Source: Rhizobium sp. RU20A
GTDB lineage: Bacteria > Pseudomonadota > Alphaproteobacteria > Rhizobiales > Rhizobiaceae
DNA: 64,000 nt
Direction: 5' to 3'
NCBI RefSeq assembly: GCF_900155885.1
Contig: NZ_FTMB01000004.1
Location: 230,396 to 294,395 of the forward strand
The notes under the pieces were generated by a model. That model did no database searches and was not told where the DNA came from. It saw only the letters and a program-made list of their open reading frames with translations. Each line of letters begins with the position of its first letter. Positions within the stretch are counted from its first letter, which is position 1. Shown here piece after piece: positions 1 to 6,093 of this stretch. The position numbers and the translations under genes were made by a program.

Positions 1-52
1 GCAACAAACGGCGGCCGGCGATCCACCGATTACCCCCGGATCGCAGGAATGA

Positions 53-127
53 GCGGGTGTAGCTCAGGGGTAGAGCACAACCTTGCCAAGGTTGGGGTCG
101 GGCGTTCGAATCGCCTCACCCGCTCCA
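53..127 (+). tRNA. tRNA-Gly (anticodon GCC)
   Basis: The acceptor stem pairs GCGGGTG (53-59) with CACCCGC (117-123), followed by discriminator T and an encoded CCA (125-127). The D-arm begins AGCTC, the anticodon loop is TTGCCAA giving anticodon GCC, and the T-arm carries the GTTCGAATC loop. All cloverleaf elements are present in 75 nt. It reads GGC/GGT glycine codons. It sits just upstream of the stress-gene cluster; I saw no integrase or duplicated tRNA end beside it. Confidence 0.97.
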
Positions 128-189
128 GTTTTTCTTCTCATTCTTCTTTGCTTTTCCACCGGATCTCTCCGCGTATCGCAGCGTCGGAC

Positions 190-215
190 GGAACCTTGCG
201 CATGTCGCGCGTGTT
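190..215 (+). promoter_or_regulatory. EcfG-type promoter, GGAAC-N19-TT
   Basis: GGAAC at 190-194 and TT at 214-215 fit the rhizobial EcfG/RpoE2 pattern GGAAC-N18/19-TT. It points at the proline-rich gene starting at 236. The expected transcript start would fall almost on the ribosome-binding site (223-229), so the leader would be very short. That makes this one of the weaker matches. Confidence 0.5.
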
Positions 216-235
216 TGGGTGCAAAGGAGACCATC

Positions 236-424
236 ATGGCCATTGCACCTGTCGAGCCGTACCCGACGCCCGGCCCCGTACCGGGACCGGATATTCCGCC
301 GATCGGACATCCGACGCCGCCGATCCGCGAGCCCGAGCCCGACGTTTTGCCGGACGAGACGCCGGATCCCAATCCGGATGAGAATGACTGCCCGCCACAG
401 CAGATGCGGCGGCTACACGCCTAA
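236..424 (+). CDS. Small proline-rich acidic hypothetical protein (62 aa)
   Basis: The ATG at 236 follows a good ribosome-binding site (AAAGGAG, 223-229). The product is 62 residues, very rich in proline, aspartate and glutamate, with PxP-like repeats through residues 5-50. It has no membrane segment or signal peptide. It is probably extended or disordered. I do not recognise a named family. The EcfG-like match just upstream and the stress dehydrogenase downstream suggest stress-induced expression, which is inference. The biased composition means it could be over-called, but the start context is convincing. Confidence 0.6.
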   Translation: MAIAPVEPYPTPGPVPGPDIPPIGHPTPPIREPEPDVLPDETPDPNPDENDCPPQQMRRLHA

Positions 425-470
425 TCGTCGGGCGCGGACGAGCGGATGGGCGCGTCTTGAGCAATTTCGG

Positions 471-495
471 GGAACAAGGGGCTTTCGGACGGGTT
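471..495 (+). promoter_or_regulatory. EcfG-type promoter, GGAAC-N18-TT
   Basis: GGAAC at 471-475 and TT at 494-495 with an 18-nt spacer match the alphaproteobacterial general-stress sigma pattern. The start codon of the SDR gene at 530 lies about 35 nt downstream, leaving room for a leader of some 27 nt with a GGAG-like ribosome-binding site. Confidence 0.65.
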
Positions 496-529
496 TGAGC
501 CGGCAACCTCACAGACTCCGGAGCTTCTT

Positions 530-1399
530 ATGTCTGACGATTCCATCCGCCGCCCCGCCCCTCCCTATTCCGCAGGGCAGCTGACACCGCCCGGAAAGAC
601 GCGGGATATGCAGCCCGTTCCCGACCATGGCGAGGACAGCTATGTCGGCGCCGGTCGCCTCGAGGGCAAGGTTGCTCTGATCACCGGCGGCGACTCCGGC
701 ATCGGCCGGGCGGTTGCAATCGCCTTTGCGCGTGAAGGCGCGGATGTCGCGATCGCCTATCTCTCCGAAGACGACGATGCGGAGGAAACGCGGCGGCTAG
801 TCGAGAAGGCCGGCCGTCGTGCTCTGCTTTTGCGCGGTGATCTCTCCAGCGAAAGTCACTGCGATGACGTCATCGCAAAGACAATCGCCGATCTCGGTGG
901 GCTCGACGTTCTCGTCAACAACGCCGCGCGGCAACGAACGTTCTCGGATATCGCCGATATCTCTGCCGAGGAATGGGACGCGACATTCCGCACCAATATC
1001 TACGCGCCGTTCTTCCTTTCCCGTGCTGCGGCAGCGCATATGCGCTCCGGCAGCGCGATCATCAACACGGCCTCCATCCAGTCTCGCCAGCCGTCGGCTG
1101 ACCTTCTGGCCTACGCGAGCACGAAGGGGGCCATTCTCAATTTCACCGCGGGCCTTGCCGAGATGCTGGCCGACAAGGGTATTCGCGTTAATGCTGTCGC
1201 GCCCGGCCCCATCTGGACGCCGCTGATCCCCTCCACCATGCCGGCCGACAAGGTCGAAAATTTCGGCAAGAAGACGCTGATGGGCCGTGCGGGCCAGCCG
1301 GGGGAGCTTGCCGGAGCCTATGTGCTGCTGGCCAGCGATCTCGGCAGTTACATGACCGGCGCCGTCATCCCGGTCACCGGCGGCGAAATCATGATCTGA
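530..1399 (+). CDS. SDR-family oxidoreductase, GS39/YghA-like
   Basis: A 289-residue classical short-chain dehydrogenase with an N-terminal extension of about 45 residues (PPYSAGQL...PPGKT), typical of the general stress protein 39/YghA subgroup, whose members often act on small alcohols, aldehydes or glucose. The nucleotide-binding motif TGGDSGIGR is at 52-60 and NNA at 130-132. The catalytic residues are Ser182, Tyr195 and Lys199, and the PG motif is at 225-226. The family is NAD(P)-dependent and cytosolic; the substrate cannot be read from sequence. It has its own EcfG-like promoter and a strong hairpin terminator, so it is probably monocistronic and stress-induced. Confidence 0.9.
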   Translation: MSDDSIRRPAPPYSAGQLTPPGKTRDMQPVPDHGEDSYVGAGRLEGKVALITGGDSGIGRAVAIAFAREGADVAIAYLSEDDDAEETRRLVEKAGRRALLLRGDLSSESHCDDVIAKTIADLGGLDVLVNNAARQRTFSDIADISAEEWDATFRTNIYAPFFLSRAAAAHMRSGSAIINTASIQSRQPSADLLAYASTKGAILNFTAGLAEMLADKGIRVNAVAPGPIWTPLIPSTMPADKVENFGKKTLMGRAGQPGELAGAYVLLASDLGSYMTGAVIPVTGGEIMI

Positions 1400-1422
1400 C
1401 ATCGTCCCCTAGACAACGATTG

Positions 1423-1459
1423 AAAAAGGCGCCCTTTCCGACCAGAAGGGGCGCCTTTT
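1423..1459. terminator. Bidirectional rho-independent terminator
   Basis: A hairpin with arms AAAAGGCGCCC and GGGCGCCTTTT around 1424-1459 lies between the convergent SDR gene (ends 1399) and the minus-strand small gene (ends 1477). The A-rich left flank and T-rich right flank let it act in both directions. Confidence 0.8.
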
Positions 1460-1476
1460 CACATGGATGCATCCTG

Positions 1477-1722
1477 TCATCCATCACTCGTATCAGACCC
1501 AGGCGCCGGCTTGAGGCGGCGCGTTGCAGCACCGGTTTTCGCGACATCGCGCGCCTTTGTGCGATCGGGATCCGACAAAGTCTCGCCGACGGCATCCGGC
1601 TCCGTATCGGGATCATCTTTCGCAGGCAAATAACCACGCGGACGGGAGGCCTCAGGCCCCTCCCACCGCGGAGACTGCTTCGTGGTGCCGGCTTTGCCAG
1701 CCTTTGGTGTGTCCTGTGTCAT
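1477..1722 (-). CDS. Small hydrophilic hypothetical protein (81 aa)
   Basis: An 81-residue hydrophilic, Lys/Asp/Pro-rich protein beginning MTQDTPKAG, with no hydrophobic segment. Earlier in-frame ATGs at 1740 and 1755 exist. I prefer 1722 because an EcfG-type promoter match (1778-1754) would start transcription near 1746, leaving the upstream ATGs without a ribosome-binding site. The composition resembles small disordered stress proteins but no family is recognised. It ends convergently with the SDR gene across a shared terminator. Confidence 0.5.
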   Translation of the reverse strand: MTQDTPKAGKAGTTKQSPRWEGPEASRPRGYLPAKDDPDTEPDAVGETLSDPDRTKARDVAKTGAATRRLKPAPGSDTSDG

Positions 1723-1753
1723 GTCGATAAACTCTGTTGCCATAGAACATTGC

Positions 1754-1778
1754 AACCATGGACAACGACAGATGTTCC
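1754..1778 (-). promoter_or_regulatory. EcfG-type promoter, minus strand
   Basis: Reading the minus strand, GGAAC (1778-1774) is followed after exactly 18 nt by TT (1755-1754). It points at the 81-aa gene starting at 1722 and is nearly back-to-back with the plus-strand match at 1814-1838. Confidence 0.6.
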
Positions 1779-1813
1779 GACGTCGATCTCCGCCGTATTT
1801 TCTTTGAACAGTT

Positions 1814-1838
1814 GGAACTAATGGGTCACATCTCGGTT
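1814..1838 (+). promoter_or_regulatory. EcfG-type promoter upstream of the ECF sigma gene
   Basis: GGAAC (1814-1818), an 18-nt spacer and TT (1837-1838) in an AT-rich gap. The next gene on this strand is the EcfG-like sigma factor, so the sigma gene may belong to the general-stress regulon or be autoregulated. The leader from here would be about 150 nt and would include the inverted repeat at 1939-1979. The rest of the 1840-1930 gap is AT-rich with no gene visible. Confidence 0.6.
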
Positions 1839-1929
1839 TATATGCGACATAAGAAAAGGATATATATAAAACATACTTTCTTTATGGAGTTCTAATCGTA
1901 AACTATACAGCTGATGTTCGTCGCTGCAA

Positions 1930-1955
1930 GGAACAAAACTCTGACTTGGACCATT
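1930..1955 (+). promoter_or_regulatory. Second EcfG-type match, overlapping the inverted repeat
   Basis: GGAAC (1930-1934), a 19-nt spacer and TT (1954-1955). It would start transcription about 30 nt before the sigma gene. Its spacer and -10 side lie in the left arm of the 16-bp inverted repeat, so it may be occluded or controlled, or may be chance. Confidence 0.35.
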
Positions 1956-1979
1956 TCGCTCCCATGGTCCAAGTCAGAG
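1939..1979. repeat. Perfect 16-bp inverted repeat in the sigma-factor leader
   Basis: The left arm CTCTGACTTGGACCAT (1939-1954) is the exact reverse complement of the right arm at 1964-1979, with a 9-nt spacer. It is not followed by a T-run, so it is not a simple terminator. It lies 15 nt upstream of the chosen sigma-factor start and could be an operator, an RNA hairpin over the ribosome-binding region, or a small element remnant. Confidence 0.85.
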
Positions 1980-1993
1980 AGCGTGTGCAGTCC

Positions 1994-2575
1994 ATGTCAT
2001 CCCTCCAGCGGCACCAAGCCCCGCCTTCCGCCCCCGTGCGAACCAAGCGCTCCCCAGACATTGCCGCTGAGAGCTGTGCCAAAAAGCGCGACGTAAAAGA
2101 CGATGTCGTCGCGCTTATTCCGGCCCTGCGCGCCTTTGCCAGAACCTTTACGCTTAACGTATCAGACGCCGACGACCTCGTGCAGGAAACGTTGATGCGG
2201 GCTTTGCGCAGCATCGAGCAGTTTCAACGGGGTACACAGCTGAAGTCCTGGCTCTTCACCATCATGCGCAACACCTATTGCAATCAGTACCGAGTGCGCG
2301 TGCGCGAGGCGCCGGGCCTGGTGGATTGCGTCGCGAGCACGCTGGTCAGCGCGCCGACGCAGGAGTGGGCCTGCATGGAGGGAGACTTGCAGTCTGCCTT
2401 GGCACGCCTGCCGGTGGAGCAGCGCGAGGTTTTGATGCTGGTCGGTGGTCTGGGCTTTTCCTACGAGGAAGCTGCGGAAATTCATCAGTGTGCGGTCGGC
2501 ACCATCAAGAGCCGCCTCAGCAGGGCCCGCGAGGCGCTTGCGGTCGAGCTTGGCGGCCGGCCGTTGCCGGCCTGA
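1994..2575 (+). CDS. ECF RNA polymerase sigma factor, EcfG (ECF15) type
   Basis: A 193-residue ECF sigma factor. Region 2 spans about residues 38-103, with DADDLVQET at 58-66 and the core-binding stretch LKSWLFTIMRN. Region 4 spans about 130-182, with FSYEEAAEI and the recognition helix CAVGTIKSRLSRAR. The wording of both regions matches EcfG, the alphaproteobacterial general-stress sigma factor that is held by NepR and released by PhyR. Other in-frame starts exist at 1946 (TTG), 1964 (ATG) and 1985 (GTG); 1994 gives a typical length. A NepR-like gene lies 3' but no phyR or sensor kinase is in the window, so this is probably a paralogue of the main EcfG. Confidence 0.85.
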   Translation: MSSLQRHQAPPSAPVRTKRSPDIAAESCAKKRDVKDDVVALIPALRAFARTFTLNVSDADDLVQETLMRALRSIEQFQRGTQLKSWLFTIMRNTYCNQYRVRVREAPGLVDCVASTLVSAPTQEWACMEGDLQSALARLPVEQREVLMLVGGLGFSYEEAAEIHQCAVGTIKSRLSRAREALAVELGGRPLPA

Positions 2576-2649
2576 GCGGGGCTGGATGCGCGAACGGCGC
2601 GCCTTGCATTTTAGTCGGCATAGCGATGCCTCGAAACGGGAGTTTTACG

Positions 2650-2865
2650 ATGAACGATGCCAAAGGCTCAAAGAGCCAGGTCGAGAAGGATGCTAGAGGC
2701 CAGTTCGTCGGCACACAGGCCGGCGGCGACAACAATGGCGTTGCCAGCGCCAAGCCGCGGGTGATTACCGGCAGTGATGATGCCACGATCCATAGTCGGC
2801 CTGACGAGAAGAAAAGGCCGAAGGAGTGGAGCGTCAATCACGACCTCGATGGCGGCCGCCGATAG
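2650..2865 (+). CDS. Small hydrophilic hypothetical protein (71 aa)
   Basis: The ATG at 2650 lies downstream of a CGGGAG ribosome-binding site. The 71-residue product is Lys/Asp/Gly-rich and hydrophilic, ending WSVNHDLDGGRR, with no membrane segment. No family is recognised. It follows the sigma gene by 74 nt on the same strand without an obvious terminator or EcfG match in between, so it may be in the sigma transcript. The composition suggests a small disordered stress protein, which is inference only. Confidence 0.55.
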   Translation: MNDAKGSKSQVEKDARGQFVGTQAGGDNNGVASAKPRVITGSDDATIHSRPDEKKRPKEWSVNHDLDGGRR

Positions 2866-3000
2866 GGCGAGCGTACACGATCGGTTCGCAAGACGAGCCT
2901 TCGCGTTGGCCCGTCATGCCGCGTTCGGGTTCGATCTATTCGCCGGATGAAACCATTCCGCTCAAAGAACCGTAAAGGGTTGCGCGGAAAGGACGGCCGG

Positions 3001-3162
3001 ATGAAAAAACCTGACGATATCAAGCGAGACGGCGCTGGCGTTGGCGTCGATGAACAGATCGAGGCGCTGATGGGCAAGATCAAGCATGAAGATGTGCCTG
3101 AGCGGTTGCTCAACCTTGCCCGCCAGCTTCAGGCGGCGCTCAAAGATCGTCGTCCGTCCTGA
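3001..3162 (+). CDS. NepR-like anti-sigma factor (53 aa)
   Basis: The 53-residue product contains the hallmark of NepR proteins: an amphipathic helix (about 17-28, DEQIEALMGKIK), then VPERLLNLARQL (32-43), corresponding to the conserved VPDRFLxLLxxL segment. NepR binds and inhibits EcfG and is in turn sequestered by phosphorylated PhyR. The start at 3001 is chosen because AAAGGACGG precedes it; an ATG at 2947 would add 18 basic residues without a ribosome-binding site. Its position behind an EcfG-type sigma gene fits. The first helix looks shorter than in canonical NepR, so it may be a divergent paralogue. Confidence 0.65.
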   Translation: MKKPDDIKRDGAGVGVDEQIEALMGKIKHEDVPERLLNLARQLQAALKDRRPS

Positions 3163-3171
3163 GCTGAAACC

Positions 3172-3188
3172 CCCCGCCTGTCGCGGGG
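3172..3188. terminator. Short GC hairpin between convergent genes
   Basis: CCCCGC (3172-3177) and GCGGGG (3183-3188) with a 5-nt loop lie between the nepR-like gene and the convergent small membrane-protein gene. There is little T-run on either side, so terminator function is plausible but unproven. Confidence 0.4.
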
Positions 3189-3204
3189 AGGCGCCTGTCC
3201 TTTC

Positions 3205-3333
3205 TCATGGTGACTGATCGATGGCGTGCGGGGAGGGCCTGCCGGGTGCGTCGTCGCGGCCTCGCTCCGAAAAGGCAAATGCCGCCACCACGACGATGAC
3301 AATCAATCCCGCAAGCATCAGGGCTTTTTTCAT
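3205..3333 (-). CDS. Single-span membrane miniprotein (42 aa)
   Basis: The ATG at 3333 is preceded on the minus strand by GGAGAG at good spacing. The 42-residue product starts MKKALMLAGL and has one hydrophobic span (about 4-20, rich in V/I/A), followed by a charged Pro-rich tail. Without a lipobox or clear cleavage site it is more likely an inner-membrane anchor peptide than a secreted one. An EcfG-type promoter match lies 94 nt upstream on the same strand. No family is recognised. Confidence 0.6.
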   Translation of the reverse strand: MKKALMLAGLIVIVVVAAFAFSERGRDDAPGRPSPHAIDQSP

Positions 3334-3426
3334 TTTCTCACTCTCCATTCTCGAGGCCTTCCGGCCGTTCGCCTCAAGGGCGCGAAGTGCCAGGGGCTCG
3401 CTGGCCAACTGTTCAACGCATGGCCT

Positions 3427-3451
3427 AAGCGGTCCGGACCGCGAATGTTCC
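3427..3451 (-). promoter_or_regulatory. EcfG-type promoter, minus strand
   Basis: On the minus strand GGAAC (3451-3447), 18 nt, then TT (3428-3427). It drives toward the 42-aa membrane miniprotein gene starting at 3333. Confidence 0.6.
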
Positions 3452-3473
3452 GCTTCGGCTTGATCGCATCGGC

Positions 3474-3499
3474 GGAACCTTTCCCTGCGCGTCGCGGTT
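3474..3499 (+). promoter_or_regulatory. EcfG-type promoter for the 3536-5082 operon
   Basis: GGAAC (3474-3478), 19 nt, TT (3498-3499). The first gene of the downstream operon starts at 3536 with an AAAGGAG ribosome-binding site, giving a leader of roughly 30 nt. It is divergent from the minus-strand match at 3427-3451, only 22 nt away. Confidence 0.65.
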
Positions 3500-3535
3500 T
3501 GGTGGACGACCAGGGACATCCTAAAGGAGCGCGCC

Positions 3536-3769
3536 ATGCAGGACATACGGACACCGCATCAGGATCTCGCCGACCAGTACCTCGCGCTCGGTGGACGCCG
3601 GCAGGCGATCATCGACGATAACAAGGTTTCCGTTCGCCAATGGGATGACGAACCGCAGGAAGCGGATGCTTTCTGGCGCGACAACGTCGATGGGCTGGAC
3701 GATGAGGGGCGCAGGGAAGTCGCCCTGCTTCTACCTTCCGTTTCGGATGAGGCTGAGCGCAAGGCGTGA
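3536..3769 (+). CDS. Small acidic hypothetical protein (77 aa)
   Basis: The ATG at 3536 has a strong AAAGGAG ribosome-binding site. The 77-residue product is acidic and helical-looking, with no hydrophobic span (MQDIRTPHQDLADQYLALGG at the N-terminus). No family is recognised. It is the first gene of an apparent three-gene operon: its stop (3767-3769) is 2 nt before the ATG of the TIGR02587-type membrane gene, so the two are probably translationally coupled. Function is unknown; the context suggests a stress-induced partner of the membrane pair. Confidence 0.65.
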   Translation: MQDIRTPHQDLADQYLALGGRRQAIIDDNKVSVRQWDDEPQEADAFWRDNVDGLDDEGRREVALLLPSVSDEAERKA

Positions 3770-3771
3770 GC

Positions 3772-4644
3772 ATGGCGAAGGCCGATGAATGCGGAGCCAA
3801 AGATGGTGGCTCCCTCGACGGCGAAGACAGGCGGTTTCTGACCGGCCTTGCACGCGGGCTTGCGGGGGCTTTGCTGTTTTCCCTGCCCATGCTGATGACC
3901 ATGGAAATGTGGTTTCTCGGCCTTTACGTGCATCCCCTCCGGCTTCTTGTGCTCTGCACGGTGAACCTGCCCATGCTGGTTCTCCTGGCCCACTATATCG
4001 GCTTTGAAAAATCGATCGGATGGGGCGCGGCGTACCGGGATGCGATCACGGCCTACGGCCTCGGCATCCTCGTTTCCGCGGGGTTTCTGCTGCTGTTCAA
4101 CGTTCTCGGGCAGGGAGCGACGATGGCGACCGCCGTGGCCCAGATTGCGCTGCAGGCGGTGCCGGCCAGTATCGGCGCGCTTCTCGGTCGCAGCCAGCTT
4201 GGCGACAGTGACGAAGAAGGCGACGAGGAGGACGAGGGGGAGAAGGCCGAGGCTGGTTACGGGCGCGAACTTTTCATGATGGTGGTTGGCGCCCTGTTTC
4301 TCAATCTCAACGTCGCGCCCACGGAGGAAATGAACCTTATCGCCTTCAAGGCAACGCCCGTGCACACCTTGCTGATGGTCGTCACGTCCATCGTGCTCAT
4401 GCATGGGTTCGTCTACGCGGTGCAGTTTCGCGGCGGGCACAGGCGCGCCGAAGGGGCCGGCTGGTGGCGGCCGTTTTTCGTCTACACCATCCCCGGCTAC
4501 GTTCTGGCGCTGCTCGTCAGCCTCTATGCCCTGTGGACTTTTGAGCGGGTCGACAGCGTTTCCCTGCAGCAGATTATGACGACGACGGTCGTGCTTGGCC
4601 TGCCCGCCGCCATCGGCGCGGCCTCGGCCCGACTGATCTTGTAG
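3772..4644 (+). CDS. Multi-pass membrane protein, TIGR02587 type
   Basis: A 290-residue integral membrane protein with about seven hydrophobic spans (roughly 28-52, 56-76, 95-113, 117-137, 167-185, 198-218 and the C-terminal spans). A strongly acidic hydrophilic loop (about 145-160, runs of D/E) sits in mid-protein. It resembles the TIGR02587 family, which from memory is known only as the partner of the TIGR02588 gene in a two-gene operon in some rhizobia and cyanobacteria; the function is unknown. A GTG at 3766 is an alternative start. It lies under the EcfG-type promoter at 3474 together with the preceding 77-aa gene. Confidence 0.8.
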   Translation: MAKADECGAKDGGSLDGEDRRFLTGLARGLAGALLFSLPMLMTMEMWFLGLYVHPLRLLVLCTVNLPMLVLLAHYIGFEKSIGWGAAYRDAITAYGLGILVSAGFLLLFNVLGQGATMATAVAQIALQAVPASIGALLGRSQLGDSDEEGDEEDEGEKAEAGYGRELFMMVVGALFLNLNVAPTEEMNLIAFKATPVHTLLMVVTSIVLMHGFVYAVQFRGGHRRAEGAGWWRPFFVYTIPGYVLALLVSLYALWTFERVDSVSLQQIMTTTVVLGLPAAIGAASARLIL

Positions 4645-4671
4645 CGCGATCGCACCGGAGGACACAGCACG

Positions 4672-5082
4672 ATGGGCAGCACGACGGATCCCGCACGTAG
4701 CAAGGGCCGGTCCTCGCATCTGGTGGAATGGACAACGGGCCTCCTGTGCAGCCTCCTGGTTGCCGGTCTGTTCGTAATGCTGGTCATCGACATCGTCAGG
4801 CATCGCCAGGAACCGGCGCGCTTCGAGGTGAGCGCAACGGCCATCGAGCCGGCGGGCGGGCGCTACCGGGTCACCGTCGCAGTCCACAATCCCTCGCTGG
4901 CGACGGGGGCGCAGGTGCATGTGCGCGGCGATCTCATGCGAGGCGACGAGGTCGCGGAAAGCGCTGACGTCACTTTCGACTACGTCGCCTCGGAATCGGC
5001 CGAAAAAGGTGCCCTTTTCTTTGCCGCGCAGCCGAGCCCAGGGACGCTCCGTCTCACTGTCGTCGGCTACACCGATCCCTGA
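4672..5082 (+). CDS. Membrane-anchored protein, TIGR02588 type
   Basis: A 136-residue protein with a cytoplasmic N-terminus of about 20 residues, one membrane span (about 22-42) and an exported domain of about 90 residues rich in beta-type sequence (YRVTVAVHNPS, VRGDLMRGDEV). It matches the TIGR02588 type that always accompanies TIGR02587; the gap to that gene is 27 nt. The extracytoplasmic part looks like a small beta-sandwich, so it may act as a periplasmic accessory of the seven-span partner. No enzymatic motif is seen and the function is unknown. Confidence 0.75.
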   Translation: MGSTTDPARSKGRSSHLVEWTTGLLCSLLVAGLFVMLVIDIVRHRQEPARFEVSATAIEPAGGRYRVTVAVHNPSLATGAQVHVRGDLMRGDEVAESADVTFDYVASESAEKGALFFAAQPSPGTLRLTVVGYTDP

Positions 5083-5242
5083 TCCCGGCCTGCCATCTTC
5101 TGCACGGTTTCATTTCCGTTTCGGAAGGGTTTTCGAATACACTCTCAGGGCTGGGCTGTTGGCCGGGCATTTCCGGTCCCGTGCGTCGGCAGGTGCGGGA
5201 CGTTTTCTGGTGCGCTTTCGACCGAAGCAATGCGGACCTGAA

Positions 5243-5995
5243 ATGCATCTCTATCTTCTGAGCCTGATCGACCGCGACCGGAGCGAACGGGCAGACCGCC
5301 ATCTCGCCTTTTTCCTCGCCTTCGTGGCGGGCGGCATCAATGCCGGCGGCTTCATGGCGGTGCATCAATATACCTCCCATATGTCCGGGGTCGTCTCCTC
5401 GCTCGCCGATCATCTGGTGCTCGGCGAATGGGCGCTCGCCTTTCTCGGCCTTGCCTCCTTCATCGCTTTCCTGGCGGGCGCCGCCACCTCGGCCATCCTG
5501 ATTAACTGGGCGCGCCAGCGCGACCTTCGGTCCCAATACGCCATCCCGCTTCTGTGGCAGGCCCTGCTGCTGGCGGCCTTCGCGGGCAGTTCCCGCTTTG
5601 CCGATGTCAACCTTCTCGGTCACGCGGTGCTGGTCATCATGCTCCTGTGCTATGTCATGGGCCTGCAGAACGCGATGATCACCAAGCTTTCCGGCGCCCG
5701 CATTCGCACCACTCATGTCACGGGCATGGTGACGGATATCGGAATCGAGATCGGCAAATTTGTCTACCGCAACGGGGCGACGGCGACAAAACCGGTGATC
5801 GCCGACCGGGCCAAACTGCTGCTCCTTTCAACCATGGTCGGGCATTTCTTTCTCGGCGGTATTTGCGGCGCGGTGCTCTTCGCCTCCCTTGGTCTGGCCG
5901 CTTCCTTCGCCTTCGGCCTGCCGCTGATGGTGGTCGGCATCTTCCCGCTCCTGGCCGATGCACGGGCGTGGTCGAGCGGACAAAAGGGCGACTGA
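5243..5995 (+). CDS. YoaK/DUF1275 family membrane protein
   Basis: A 250-residue polytopic inner-membrane protein with about six spans. Residues 28-60 contain the family-typical stretch AGGINAGGFMA...TSHMSGVVSSLAD, and the mid-region has GLQNAMITKLSGARIRTTHVTGM, the second DUF1275 hallmark. The function of the family is unknown, though transport is often assumed. The start at 5243 is chosen because the family N-terminus begins close to it; the upstream frame is not coding-like. The 160-nt gap before it holds no gene or EcfG match that I can see. Confidence 0.85.
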   Translation: MHLYLLSLIDRDRSERADRHLAFFLAFVAGGINAGGFMAVHQYTSHMSGVVSSLADHLVLGEWALAFLGLASFIAFLAGAATSAILINWARQRDLRSQYAIPLLWQALLLAAFAGSSRFADVNLLGHAVLVIMLLCYVMGLQNAMITKLSGARIRTTHVTGMVTDIGIEIGKFVYRNGATATKPVIADRAKLLLLSTMVGHFFLGGICGAVLFASLGLAASFAFGLPLMVVGIFPLLADARAWSSGQKGD

Positions 5996-6093
5996 TCTTT
6001 TCACCCATCAGCTCTCTTCATGCGCGCATCAGAGATGCGTGATTGACGGCCGCTAAGGACTGGCCCCTCATGGCGAAAACAGAGGGGAATCGC

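Noticed and set aside
53..127. tRNA-Gly as an integration site for the stress island
   Set aside because: No integrase next to it and no duplicated tRNA 3' end seen within the cluster to about 5100.
2581..2649. EcfG promoter for the 71-aa gene
   Set aside because: Only CGAAC with wrong spacing to TT is present; read-through from the sigma gene is simpler.
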